Origin: Erythrobasidium yunnanense
Taxonomy: Eukaryota > Basidiomycota > Cystobasidiomycetes > Erythrobasidiales > Erythrobasidiaceae
Direction of reading: 5' to 3'
DNA: 64,000 nt
Assembly (NCBI GenBank): GCA_001600175.1
Contig: BCJC01000001.1
Span: forward strand, 1,630,065 to 1,694,064
Shown: positions 1 through 14,758 of the stretch, one piece after another
Layout: each line of letters begins with the position of its first letter
Position numbering within the stretch: position 1 is the first letter of the stretch
Notes under the pieces: generated by a model
What the model was told of the DNA's origin: nothing
The model's input: the letters and a program-made list of their open reading frames with translations, nothing else
Databases searched by the model: none
Position numbers and translations under genes: made by a program

Positions 1-1400
1 GCGACACGGCAGAGGACTGTCCCAGCGCCAGCGAATTGGCGTGCATTTCGCACTGAACTGCTCCAGGCAGAGACGATGGCTGCAAAGCCATGAACTAGCA
101 TCGAACAAGCCTTAGCATGGGTAAGGGAAGCGACAGGAGTTGTTCTCCGCATGGGCTCACCATTGTATAAGGCTCGCTAGGTTCGCTCGGGGCGGACCAA
201 CGCTCCCCCGCTCCCTGTAGATAAGGCTCGATGCTAGCAAAGCTGGGAAGTCTCAAATAGCTTAGAGCAGCTCCAGCAGTTCGGGCTCTAGTACGTCAAG
301 CGATGTCCAATCGGCAGCATCTTATCACGTCCTGCGGCCGAAGGCAGCGATGTGCCATTGTACACCTCGGGAGGAAAGCGAGAGTGCCTCATGCTTGCCG
401 TAGATTGTAGGTTGAGGTATTGCACAAAGGGTCTCCACTGAAGGTCAGACCGGTACGCGTAGGGCCGAGCTGTAGCTACTTGGAGGAACAGGCAGCATCT
501 TGACTGGCGCCAGAGCGCTGCTATAGTGTCATCATCCGCGAGACTCTGTCGAGCAGAGCTTCGTCCAGTCCGGAAAGGTGCTCAAGGGCTTGTAGGTCCG
601 ATGCTTCTGCTAGAGCTGCTAGAATGGGACTCTGCTTCCATGTGAGGCCTCAAGAGCTGCTTACTCGCTGTCACTCCAGGTTCTGGCGGGATTGGTAGGA
701 GGTAGATGGATCGTATGAAAGGGGAAACTTGCACCGCTCCAAAAAGCGTACAACTCCACCCTCAGGTATAACTAACCCTTTGTTGGGGTTAGGATCACAC
801 GAAGTACTTCGAATTTCATCATCAGGGCAGAACCAAGATGATCATTCCTGCCAAAGTACTTGCAATCAGCACGACCTTCCTGGTGACGGTCAGCATGTCA
901 GTGTGTGCGACAAAGGCGGGAATGTAAGATCCCGATCAGATCCTGCGGCGGTCTGATGAGCCTGTAATTGGGCGGCCCTGCGAGACTCATGATGACTGCT
1001 GGTTAAATAGCGTACGTTACCCTCGTCAATATCGTGTGGCTCGCGTGCGCTGACTGCTGTTACCAACTTAGCTTGGCGTGGCAACCATGCGATGCAATGG
1101 GGAGAAGAAGTGCGAAATCGGTGACTGCATGAAGGTATATTTTGTAATATCCAGGCTGTCCTGTGAAGATCAGCTGAAACAGTTTTCTCGAATCTATGCA
1201 GTGTTGGGATCTGGAGAATGATGAGTGCGTTTGTAACGGGGAATTCGACAAGACGACTGCAGAGTGCGATCTACCATGGACACGCTTCCGGCTCGGCTGC
1301 TGAAGTGACCTGATGTGTGACTGTCGACTTGTTTGGCTTATGATGGTGTATGAGTATCTGCTTTGTGCGTGTTCAGGACGACGCGGGGAGCTCGCAAGCT
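1..1400. other. Stretch without recognisable gene
   Basis: Both strands contain only short open frames (up to about 75 codons) without family resemblance, signal peptide or plausible exon chain. I see no tRNA-like cloverleaf, repeat array or transposon end. It may hold the 3' flank of the ADP/ATP carrier and the flank of a gene outside the window. Confidence 0.5.
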
Positions 1401-1401
1401 G

Positions 1402-2555
1402 CTAACGACTGTCGCGACCTAACCTAGCCACGAAGTGAAAGAGGCTGTGACGACCGGGTATGGACACAGAGCTACGTCAGTGCCGCTTCGCGTGGAAGAT
1501 GCCTTCGGGGAACGTAAGCTTACCTGAAAGCCGCAGCGCTCCCGACCGCAGTGAGGACGTGCATGCTCGCGCCAGCGAATAAAGCGCTTATCCCGCCGGT
1601 CTCGACGATGTGTACTGCTGCGTCGAGCCTGCATGTATAGTTTGTGAGTCGAGTTTGCAGCACGGCCGAAGCTCTGTCACGAAACCCACATGTTTGTATA
1701 TGGCATCTATATGCATCAAGACATGGATTAACAATTACTACTTAATCGTGGATCAATCCTACCTTAGGACCGCAACTCGTTATCATGCGGGATCTGATGG
1801 TATCGAAAGGATATGCCAGAAGGCCAGCCAGAGTAGTTACAGACCAGCCAACAAAGAATGCACCCCAAGAAGATCTCCGCAGTGAATTAACGAAACCGAT
1901 AGGTCGAAGTAGGTCGTTGAGGCCGAAAAAGAGCGCCCTGTACGCGAATATGCCAAGTACAGATGGAAGGAAGCCGCTGTACACTGCAACAGCGCTTTCA
2001 GAGAAGTAAGGGCAATATGTAGCGGGCGCACTCACAACCAGCAATGCCGTCCGCGGCCAGTGTCTTCCGATAGACATCGATGAGACCACTGTATTGGCGC
2101 GCTCCTCCAAGTGATTGAGCAGAAACTATATCGTTGGCCAGACGGACTCGAGCGAAATCCAGCGAGTAGACGAAAGCAAGCGACGAGACCCCAGCGAGTC
2201 CGCCAGCCAGCAAATTAGATGTGAACCAGCGCATATATCCGTCTCTGTCTCTCTTGTAATTGAAGATGGACTGGAAGTATGGCCTGCTGGCAGCATTTAC
2301 CATTTGCGATGGAAAGTGACGCAGAAGTGTCGCCATATTTCCGCGCCAGACTGGGTGAACAGAAACTTATCATTTGCGCGCCTTATGTCTCGATTCGATG
2401 ACTGCGACAACCTACACGAAAGGAAACCTTCAGCGGCATACGTGCGTCGAATGCAGTCGAAGATGCCAGCATATGGCACAGTCAGCCTTCCAGCCTTGAC
2501 CAACTCCTCTTGGTTCTGTATTAGAAGCTTGACGCGCTCGGAAGGTGCTGCAACG
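1402..2555 (-). CDS. Divergent mitochondrial ADP/ATP carrier-like protein, 5' end unresolved
   Basis: Resembles the mitochondrial ADP/ATP translocases, inner-membrane exchangers with three repeats of two helices. Visible in order: [15 protein letters not shown] (end of helix 1 with the P-x-E-x-x-K carrier motif), GFLSFWRGN after an intron near 2350-2417, [33 protein letters not shown], an intron near 2005-2030, then [32 protein letters not shown], and a C-terminal exon near 1516-1650 reading [21 protein letters not shown] last exon gives [14 protein letters not shown] and stop at 1402. Two oddities: the ADP/ATP signature RRRMMM is RSRMIT, and no exon encoding helix 1 (usual form FLAGGVSAA) is found upstream. 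An in-frame TGA precedes the first recognisable residues. The junction before the C-terminal exon is not clean either. It is either a diverged paralogue with an unusual N-terminus or a decaying copy; the true housekeeping carrier is presumably elsewhere. Confidence 0.6.
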
Positions 2556-2749
2556 CTGTCGCTTCGAGGTCAGAGCCTGGCATCTGGACATTTGGGATAT
2601 GCGTCGAAAACCTTTTCGAGAAGAAAGCTGGGATACTGTATGAGAGGCATTGCATACAATTAGATAGACACCTTTCGCACTATAATTGTCAAATACCTAC
2701 GCTCCGATCACGAGCTGGACTGTCCACGACCAGAAGGAAACGAGCTTCA

Positions 2750-3398
2750 GAAGTGTCTACGAGGCTTCACCGGAGTAGAGAAAGATGTACTGATGGAACG
2801 CGACACGTTGACCCGTTCATCTGGCATGGGAAAGGAGGCCATCATGGTCCGGGATATCGAAGTCGAGCTGTTATGTGCTTCTGCTGAAAGGTTGCCGAGA
2901 CGCAGCGAGAGATATGAGAGTGTCGAGAAGAGTAGAAGAGTAGTCTGACAGAACAGCTAAGTATAGCCGTCACTAATTAGGTAGGATCATGGTGGCAGCG
3001 CCTTTTCCTTGACGCCGAACACCTGCGTCAGCTTGCTGCATCCCAATCCCAAGGAGCTGGAGCATTGGACTAGAGGACATTGTATGATGGCCCAGAACTG
3101 AAGCAGCCGGCATCTGCGCCAGACGAACCAGATATCGGTGCAGAAGCAACAGCAAAGTAACAAGCAGAGTCGCATTCAACAGCCGAGCGAAGTGACAATT
3201 CCATAGTCTAGTCTTCCAACGCTGAGTCTATGCATTTAAGCGAGCACCCTGCAACTCCTTCTCTCTCCTCTGTACGGTCTCCCTCTCCCGGCTGAGCATA
3301 ATATATCAAATCATGTCCACATCTCGCTGCTGGGACTCACCGTCCTCCTCTCTCAACCTTCATCTACGCATCAGCATTGACCGCAGTCCAAATTCCCG
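2750..3398. other. Intergenic stretch
   Basis: About 650 bases between two minus-strand genes. A 68-codon minus-strand frame at 2973-3179 starts with a hydrophobic run but an overlapping frame does the same, so neither is called. Nothing else is seen. Confidence 0.4.
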
Positions 3399-4803
3399 CT
3401 AAGGCCTGGCCACGATGCGCCTCATATTCCAAGTTTTGATGTCGGCTAGATCTGGATCGGCTAGGGCTCCAAAGCAGACAAGAGCTTCCTCACCCTTGCT
3501 GGAGTCACGAATCTGCGGCCAGTTGACACGGTCCTCGCGGCCAAGAGTGGCGCCCCAATTACGCGGTCCACGAGCATACCGGTCTGCATACAGACGACGT
3601 CGATGAGGCGTCGGATGACTTGTGACTTCTCGACTTCCATCTTCTCCGCTCCTACGATATCCCGTCATGAGGATGTTGACATTGACGGGAGTCTGATGAA
3701 GATGAATGAACTCTCTTGGTATTTTGCGAAGAGCCTGCTCATCTAGGACTACGTCGCATTCGAAGAAGACCATGATTCCCTCGCGCAGCATTTCTTCGCT
3801 ACAAGCGAACAAAACCCCGCTCAGGCCTGCACAATTTTTGACGTTGGTCGCTTGTCCATAGCTATCGACATCGAGTTGGAGCGGCTTGAGAAACGGCCAT
3901 ATTTCCGTTTCGGGCGTGAGGAGAAGTTTCCTCGTTACAATGCCTCTTCCAGGCTTGTCCCATATGCTGGTTTGGCGAGACGCATACGATTCCAACAACG
4001 TCAATTTACCGAATACTAGCTGTTGGTTGTTATAGGGATAGGCTCCTGTATACGCAGCGAGATGGCAGAGGTTGACTGCCGGGCCCGTCTCGACGGTCGA
4101 AGCGCTTGTAGACGGTGTGAGAAGGGCCAAGAGGTCTCGACGAACTACATCATATGCCGAGGGAATCTTTCCTGTACCTGATGATATGGATGAAGTGCGC
4201 GATTGTGCAGGAGTATTCGACAAGCGGCGATCTGTCAGGCTCGTCTGAGAAGCGCGGCGAGATGGAGGCTTCATAGCAGAGGTGGAAATGTGGGTGCCGC
4301 CAGCGGCAGTCTGCGTAGACGCGGATGAAGAGACAGTCTTTGCAATGGGCTTCACTGCGGAAGCTGCCTTGTTCCGATCCTGGCTTACGCTATTAGACCG
4401 CGCTCCATCGTGCTTTGAGGCCATCGTTGGCATGTAATCGAGAGACCCTGATGAGGATGATCTACTGTTCCGTCTTGAAGTGGATGGCACAGCGAGTTAT
4501 TCATGAACGGATAGAGGAGCTTCAAAGTGCGGGGTGAGTCCAGCTCAAATCGAGATCCAGTAGAAGAGCAGCAGGTAGACGGGGCACCCCAGACATTTAG
4601 GCGGGACGTAGCCTTTGTCAGATAGCCATTGGCCTGACCCTTTCTTGCTTTGAGGTCCGATAGCGATCGACGTGAGAATGGACATTGAAGGGAGCCTGAC
4701 GGGTGACCTCCGAGTTTCTTCATATGATGTAGATGGCGTCGTGTCAGCCCTGCAAGATGCACTTCTGCACCGTGAGCAGCTGTGACAGGCAGCCCAGACA
4801 TTA
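3399..4803 (-). CDS. Serine-rich hypothetical protein
   Basis: Not recognised. The main exon (3399 to about 4470) encodes roughly 360 residues: a low-complexity Ser/Thr/Arg-rich first third, then a more ordered region containing YDVVRRDLLALLTPS, AYTGAYPYNNQQLVFGKL, SGVLFACSEEMLREGIMVFF and HLHQTPVNVNILMTGYRR. No ATG begins this exon and a stop lies just upstream, so it is probably entered through a splice acceptor around 4440-4470. A candidate first exon in another frame begins at the ATG ending at 4803 (MSGLPVTAAHG...) directly after a pyrimidine-rich leader; it contains RRHLHHMKKLGG. The donor joining them is not clear. No transmembrane segment or signal peptide is visible. The exon chain is inferred; the large open frame is directly seen. 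Confidence 0.5.
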
Positions 4804-5035
4804 TCGGGAGATTCTGTAAGAGGGACAGACTAGGTAGATGGAAGGAGGGTAGGGGAGAAGGCGGCAGAAAGTGAGATAAAGTAGTGAACGCTCTGAAATA
4901 CAAAGCGAGGTCAGCTAGCGTAAGTAGGATGAGGCGCTGGTGCTTACCTACCTTCGACGAATCTGAATGTTGTCAGCGCTATCTGAGTACGTCTAGTCTA
5001 ACTACTGTTCACAGAGCATTCGAAATCTAGCTAAT

Positions 5036-8388
<3,353 letters not shown>

Positions 8389-9187
8389 TTAGACCTGCAC
8401 GAGAGGACCGGTGTATCCTTCACCCTTCTTGGACGCTCTGAAACCAACGTAGAGGATGTAGATGAAGGTGATGAAGAAGATGATAAAGTTGATCCATGCG
8501 AAGGCTTGGAGAGCGTTGAGCTGGTTGCAGTGTGCGAACTCAGGGTTGCTGCATGATAGAGGACCTCCTAGGGAATCTGCGACAGCTGCGCCGCTGCAAA
8601 CCGCCAACCAAACAAGGACGTCAGTAATGCGGAATGAAAGAAGAAACAAGAGTGGAGAGACGAGCGACTGACCATGCCAACCACAGCAACCATGTAACAG
8701 CAAAGAATGCAGCGTTGGAAGCTACGCTAGCAATGATGCTCGATGTAAGGATAAAGTTGAATGCCAAGTATGCGCCTCCGATGAACATGGTCCAGAGCGA
8801 GACAAAGAGGGCGTATCGGGTTGTGTTTTTCAGCTGGGTCGTAGGGTATCCGCTGCTGTTCTGTATACACACACAATCCACATTCGCAATGTCAGTGATG
8901 TTCTGCTGCTTTCTTCCTGCTACCCCTCCTTCCTTTTCTGGGCAGCCCATGATGCTGAAGTCGCTTCTCGGGACTGCCCACAAGCCAAAAGAAAGAGAGA
9001 GACAGTAAGTGCGAGTCCACGCACATAGCTGTTGATGAGAATGGCAGCCAGAATCATCTCGATGAACGAGAAGAAGACGGTCAAGGCCAGGATGCCCGGG
9101 ATGACGAACTGGCGAGCACGAGCGGGCGTCAGCGTTGACTCTCTGCAATGTATGCAGTGTTCTATTCACCTTCATGATTTGAGGCAT
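8389..9187 (-). CDS. Four-helix membrane protein, MARVEL-like
   Basis: Small integral membrane protein with the layout of fungal MARVEL-domain proteins, which sit in plasma-membrane or eisosome-type domains. Exon 1 encodes only MPQIMK; after a short intron the frame reads STLTPARARQFVIPG and helix 1 (ILALTVFFSFIEMILAAIL). A roughly 170-base intron then leads to TTQLKNTTRYALFVSLWTMF (helix 2) and FNFILTSSIIASVASNAAFF (helix 3). A third intron follows WLLWLAW, and the last exon has GAAVADSLGGPLSC, EFAHCNQLNALQAFAWINF and helix 4 (IIFFITFIYILYVGF), ending in the basic tail RASKKGEGYTGPLVQV. Conserved cysteines in the last loop suggest a disulfide. The family call rests on topology and general resemblance, not on a unique motif. 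Confidence 0.75.
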
Positions 9188-9800
9188 CTTTGCTGGCTTC
9201 TAAAGTGTTGGAAGTTGTTGCAGTGATGGAAAGAAAGAGAGAGCTTTGAATTCAGATCAGAGGCTGAAGCTGCCTTGCCTTGTTTTGGTCGTCCTGCCTT
9301 CTTGGGCGCCCGCTTGATCGGGAATGACGGCGACAACAACATGGAGCAATAATCCGCAAGGAATGCAGCGCAACAAGTCTATCTAATGTAGAGAACAAGC
9401 AGTATTTACTACCACCGCGACTGTGTTGTACTTGCTTCCCCCACCGGTGTCCAATGGAAAAGGCCTCGCGAAGATCCGATGTCAATACAGTGACTTCCAC
9501 ATACGTTGCATGTTTGCGTGTAAGCTACAATATGTACACTGCATTGTCGCTCGAAGACGGCCTAATCAGGCTTGATAATTTGGCGCGTACAGCGCAAGAT
9601 CGCTGAAACTTCACTTTTTTATTGAGAAACAACATAGGCGCGTGGTGTTACGCTGAGATATAGTACATTCTCTTCATCCTCCTGCTGCCATGTACTTCCT
9701 GCTGTCCACTACTGTATGCCCGCCTGATTCAACTGCAACTTACGCGCTCTGCTAGGACGCGCAGCAACTTCTACGCCAAGTCGCATCGTTGTGCATCAGC
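9188..9800. other. Intergenic stretch
   Basis: About 600 bases between the MARVEL-like gene and the small secreted protein, both on the minus strand. A short minus frame at 9252-9500 has no family resemblance. Nothing else seen. Confidence 0.4.
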
Positions 9801-10201
9801 CTAGCACCTACCGAAGAGTCTCGCAAAGAAGCTGCACTGCTTCGCTGGCTGAGTAGGCTGAGGCTGAATTCCAAAAGACGTGCATCTAGGAGGGGTAGTT
9901 GATCCTGAATCCATGTTGACGCAAGCTTGTGGGCAGCTACTAGATGCTGGGGCTGTTGTTTCATCAAGATTGACATGTGCAATCAGGATATGCGTTGCGA
10001 ACCAAAAGGAAATGAGATTAAACACTGACGGCAGAAATACCGCGTCTTGCCGTTCTGCTTGACGGTACAGTACGAAGAACAAGAGATGGAGCCACTGCCG
10101 CATAGTGTCAGGCCATTTGAACATGCATCTGCTGCGACTCCAGGAATGAAGACAGCGAGGACCGCTAGAAGGAGGAGCACGGCGAGAGTCGAGAAGCGCA
10201 T
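9801..10201 (-). CDS. Small cysteine-rich secreted protein
   Basis: Predicted secreted protein of about 105 residues. The start at 10201 gives a classic signal peptide: MRFSTLAVLLLLAVLAVFIP followed by GVAADA, a likely cleavage site. The mature part is short and rich in cysteine: CSNGLTLCGSGSISCSSYC, then TRYFC before an intron whose donor is C|GTCAGT near 10034. The acceptor near 9953 joins in frame to PPASSSCPQACVNMDSG, PPRCTSFG, KQCSFF and the terminal LFGRC. About ten cysteines suggest disulfides. A second donor-like GTAGGT overlaps the last codons, so another exon is possible. No domain recognised. Size, signal peptide and cysteines fit an extracellular effector or cell-wall-associated peptide, but that role is inference. 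Confidence 0.65.
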
Positions 10202-11587
10202 TTTGTTCTTGTGGGTTTGATGTAGATTGATGGAGTTGAAATGAGACTGTATGTATTTGTAGGGGTGGAAAGAGGAAAGTAAAGAGGAAAGAGACGAAGG
10301 AAGATGAGCACATTCTTTCCACGGCGAGATGAGCCGATGATATCATGGGAAGCAGAGCCAGCTTATTCAGAATTCATGAGTATACTATGCTAGAGTGCTT
10401 GCAAAGCTGGTCTACTCCAGCGGTAGGAACGGGAATGGTGAATGTTCGAGAGCAGCGTGCCTGAGCGCATGCGGGACGAAAGCTTGCTCAGAAATTGAAG
10501 GGAAGGAGCATTCTCCAGCAAGATACTAGACAAGCATTGTAGCTATCATATCAAGCTCCCCTTCGTTATCCTTCTGAAACTTGGCACATGGTCAGTTTGA
10601 GACGAGCAAAAGGATTCCCTGTCCCAGAGATTCTGAAGCCCGTTGATTGCCATATACGTTGTACATACGTATGCGTAACACGGAATGTCCGATCTGCGTG
10701 TCCGATTGTTTGCACCGCAGCTTCTTTGTCTTGATTTCTCGTCGTTGTTCGCTGGGCCAGCTTGCCTTTGCTCTTCCCTCGCGAATCCCAGCAAATCCCA
10801 CCAGCTTGATTTGAAGCTGCGCTGAGTACTGCGCATTGATACTGCAAGCATCGAGCAGTGGATCCAGCGCTATTGCTATTGCGTATAGCTAGTCACTCCA
10901 GGTGAGCCCACTTCCCAGTTTGAGTAAGCCAGAGCGACGAACAGCGAGGCCGACGACAAGACGGGCGAGATTCAGCAGCAAGAACGACGCGATACATCGA
11001 CATACATCGTACACATCCAGATCAAGCAGCCGTCGCCTTCGTTTTCGCTTCGGGCTGTTGGCGTTGTCGCCTTCCCAGCGAATCCAGGCAGTGCACCCAG
11101 CGAAACAGGCAGCCAGGCCGCGCAGTCAGCGAGAAGAGAAGGAGCGCAGTCACAGTATTACACTTGTATTTACTGCTGCTCCTTTGCTCTCTTGGCTCTG
11201 CTCCTTTTCATCCCATCGCAATCTCGTCCGCCGTCGTCCTCGTCCTCGCTGCTCTGGCCTGGTCAGCCTGCCCTGCGCCGTTCCCATTCCAGTTCGCTGA
11301 CTGAATTACCGCAATACATTACACAGAGTGACAACGTAGCAAGACATTGATATAGTGCAATAGCTACAGATCTCGAGTGCGCATCCCTCCAGCCTCGAGT
11401 TCATCGGCCGCCTCAGCCTCCCGCCCAAGCCAGATCAAACCGCCAAAGTCAAGGTCGACAGGGAACACGCACGCGCACACACTCTCTCTCGCTCAGGGAC
11501 AGTCAATCTACAAGAACCGAGCGTCAATCAACATCAAGCGCTTGCTACTCCTCCCTTCCTCTCACTTTCTTATTCTGAACCGTCACC
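10202..11587. other. Upstream region of casein kinase gene
   Basis: About 1.4 kb with only short unrelated frames on both strands. The last 250 bases before the kinase start are pyrimidine-rich with a CACACTCTCTCTC tract, as in fungal promoters and leaders. A long 5' untranslated region is likely. Confidence 0.4.
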
Positions 11588-13056
11588 ATGGATCTACGCG
11601 TAGGAGGCAAATACCGCATCGGCAAAAAGATTGGATCAGGGTCGTTCGGTGAGCCCACATACTTACTGCAGTCATAGAGTATAGACTGATCGACATCGTT
11701 GCAGGCGACATCTACCTCGGCGTTAATATCATCTCGGGCGAAGAGGTTGCCATCAAGCTAGAGTCTGTAAAGGCCAAGCACCCTCAGCTCGAGTATGAGG
11801 CTAAGGTGTACAAGGTGCGTTCATGCTCTTTGTCAATGTTCAATGATTGTTCAGCTCGCTGACGCTCGCTCGCTTGCTCGCCCAGACCCTTGCCGGAGGA
11901 GTCGGTGTACCCTTTGTCAGATGGTACGGCATTGAATGCGACTACAATGCAATGGTGATGGATCTTCTCGGACCCTCTCTCGAAGATCTATTCAATTTCT
12001 GTAACCGTCGCTTCAGTCTCAAGACTGTCTTACTCCTAGCCGATCAGCTCGTCTCCCGAATCGAGTACATCCATTCCCGCAACTTTATCCACCGAGATAT
12101 CAAGCCCGACAACTTCCTCATGGGCGTGGGCAAGCGCGGAAACCAAGTCAATGTCATCGATTTCGGACTTGCCAAGAAGTACCGTGACCCAAAGACACAC
12201 TTGCACATTCCCTATCGCGAGAACAAGAACCTTACAGGAACAGCACGCTACACCTCTATTAATACTCATTTAGGAGTAGAGCAGTCTCGCCGAGACGACA
12301 TGGAGTCTCTAGGCTACGTCCTCATGTATTTCCTACGTGGCCAGCTTCCCTGGCAGGGTTTGAAAGCCGCTACAAAGAAGCAGAAGTATGATCGAATCAT
12401 GGAGAAGAAGATGACTACTCCCACCGAAGTACTCTGCCGCGGCTTCCCTAACGAATTCGCTATCTACCTAAACTACTGCCGCTCCCTCCGATTCGACGAT
12501 AAACCCGACTACTCCTACTTGAGGAAGTTGTTCAGGGACCTGTTTGTAAGAGAGGGATTTCAATACGACTACTGCTTCGATTGGTCGGTACAGCAGAAGA
12601 GCCAGGACGAACAGGCTGCACAACAAGCTGCTGCACTAGCAAATGCACAACAGGCACAACAGCTTCAGCAAGGTGGACAGAAAGATCAAGCTGGATCAAC
12701 ACCTGCAAACAGAGTACCCGGATGGAACCCTGCTACTAGCTCTATGAATGCTGCTGGACAAGCTGGCGCAGGACAAGGATCGTCGAGCCAGATGCCGAGA
12801 AGGAAGGTCATTCAGGATGATGGAACGAATGGAGGAAATGGGCAGTTCTCGCCAAACCAGGCTGGAGCAGGTGGCGCTCCTCAGTCTAGCGAGAGGATGT
12901 GAGTTTGTCTCTTCTTGCTTTCACTACACTAGTGAAAGGATCAGTGGGCTAATTGTTGATTCATGTTGCGACAGGCTCAGATCGCAGACTAAGGCCCAGC
13001 AATACGATCAGGCAAACGCCCAAGGTGCAGGCGGCAGACGCGAGAACTGGTACTAA
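11588..13056 (+). CDS. HRR25: Casein kinase 1 (Hrr25/delta-epsilon type)
   Basis: Serine/threonine kinase acting in vesicle traffic, ribosome maturation, DNA repair and autophagy in yeast (family knowledge). Four exons read cleanly: 11588-11648, 11705-11814, 11886-12898 and 12975-13056. Domain features: [21 protein letters not shown] (glycine loop), EEVAIKLES (catalytic Lys), [18 protein letters not shown] (HRD-type catalytic loop), [14 protein letters not shown] (DFG), [15 protein letters not shown] (CK1-specific SIN in place of APE), [18 protein letters not shown] and the CK1 motif near [12 protein letters not shown]. The kinase domain is about 295 residues; the tail is Gln/Ala/Gly-rich and disordered, without the terminal CC palmitoylation site of Yck kinases, ending [11 protein letters not shown]. 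This separates it from the membrane-bound Yck1/2 type and supports Hrr25/Hhp. Confidence 0.95.
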
Positions 13057-14758
13057 ATGACGAGCTCGTCCGCGGAGACTTCAACAAGTTCCGCAAACAT
13101 ACAATTTTTGGAGGAAGAGAATGAAGAGTCGAAACAGGCGTGGACAAGAGAGGAGCAAGGATCGGAGACGCAAGTAGAGAAAAGACATTTTTCGCAGAGC
13201 TCGTCCGGATGCTCCACCCTCGCTATCCATCGTCTCCCTTTCCTCCGTCAATATACTCACTCCACATTCCGTCATGAACGGAGGCAGAACTAGCAGCTTT
13301 TATCGTTTCCATGCCGAATCTCCACCTCTTCGCACATGATCGACATCTCTATCTCACCTTCCCTTTTTTTACTTTTTATTTTTGGCAAGATCGCAAGGGC
13401 TTTTTTGGATGGAAAATATGTATAACTACAGCGATCGCGCGAGGCAGGAAGATAGATGAGCGTCGCATGAGATAATTGAAGGACTCGGCAAGATGCAGGA
13501 TCGGAGTCACACTGTAGATCGGCGCGCCAGAGCAGGGCTTTACTGAGATAATGCTCGCAAGATCAGATATGTCGATCCTTCTCCTCATTCGTTGGACTTC
13601 ACTCTCCGCTACTCTTTGCTACTCTCGCTACACCATTCTATCCGCTTCCTCCATCCTCTGCTACCTTGGCCAACGCCATCGACGGTCTCCAGGATAGACA
13701 GCCACCATATAATCTCCTCTATCTCCACAACTGTCCGGGCTTCCACCCGTAGCCGAGGCCTTCCCACCCTCCCCAATCTTCTCTTTCCCCCATCATGTTA
13801 CAAGAATCGAGCTCGATCCGGAATCGTTTGTAATACATGTACAACAATAATAATTATCTGGCTTCCCCTCACTCTTCCACTCCGTCGTTCAGCATGCTAC
13901 TTCAAGAGGATCTCCCTACAGCATATTGGAGATTCATTGTCGTAGCAGCGCCCCTCACTCTAGGCTCGATATTAAATGCTCAAGGCCTGTAGTAAAGGTC
14001 TACTCCTTTTCACTTCACTTTCTATCAACACTTCCGGAGAACCCGTCCGGCCCGAATCGATAGACTTCCATCGGTTTATGGTCTGTACCCCTTCCCTTCC
14101 ACTCTATCTGTATACGTCGACATCAGCAGGACATGGCGGAGATGGCCAAATTCGGAACGGTGGCATGGCATGGCGAAGGCAGGAATCTTCAGCGCAGGAC
14201 CTTATCTAGGACGCCGCGAGCTGGACTGTCTCCGCCTGCCCATCGAGGCACTTGGCTAGCAGTACAGCATAGATCGAGATCACTGTGGCAGGGACGCAGG
14301 GAAAAGATGCTATGACTGGACTGGGGAAGCGGTGCCAAAGAGGCTGCCTGCATTCACAAGATATATAGCATCCTTCTTCTCTCTGATAATTCACTGCAAG
14401 GCTACCTTCCTTTCACCATCACTCATTTGGCTACTCCCTCCTCCCTCCTCTCACTCTTCCCATATTTTTTAAGGCTGCACCGCAATATTATCAGTATTTT
14501 CACGTTGTCGTTCCTCATGCTCAAACTCCCTACTCACTCCCCTATATTATCGTAAAGCGTATCGCTACAGGCTCTGTTCTGCATCTCGTTTCTTTAGGCA
14601 GACAGCAGCTGTTCCCCTCACATTCACCCTCCAATCGTTGTGCTCTGCAATACAATACAAAAAGGAAATATGCCATGATACTGAATATTCGCTTCGCCTT
14701 GCTTTCTTGCTGTTTTCAAGGCGCATGGTTCTTCTGTTCCTGACAACACCGCGACAAG
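13057..14758. other. Long intergenic stretch
   Basis: 1.7 kb between two plus-strand genes with no gene-like frame. It should contain the 3' untranslated region of the kinase and the promoter of the RFC gene. Pyrimidine-rich tracts (around 13590-13800 and 14400-14480) and A/T runs occur. No tRNA or repeat recognised. Confidence 0.4.

Noticed and set aside
1742-2663. Plus-strand open frames opposite the ADP/ATP carrier
   Set aside because: They are mirror frames of the carrier exons; family resemblance is only on the minus strand.
2973-3179. Minus-strand frame with a hydrophobic start resembling a signal peptide
   Set aside because: Two overlapping frames over the same bases both look hydrophobic because of CTG/TTG repeats; no cysteine pattern, no leader, no exon continuation.
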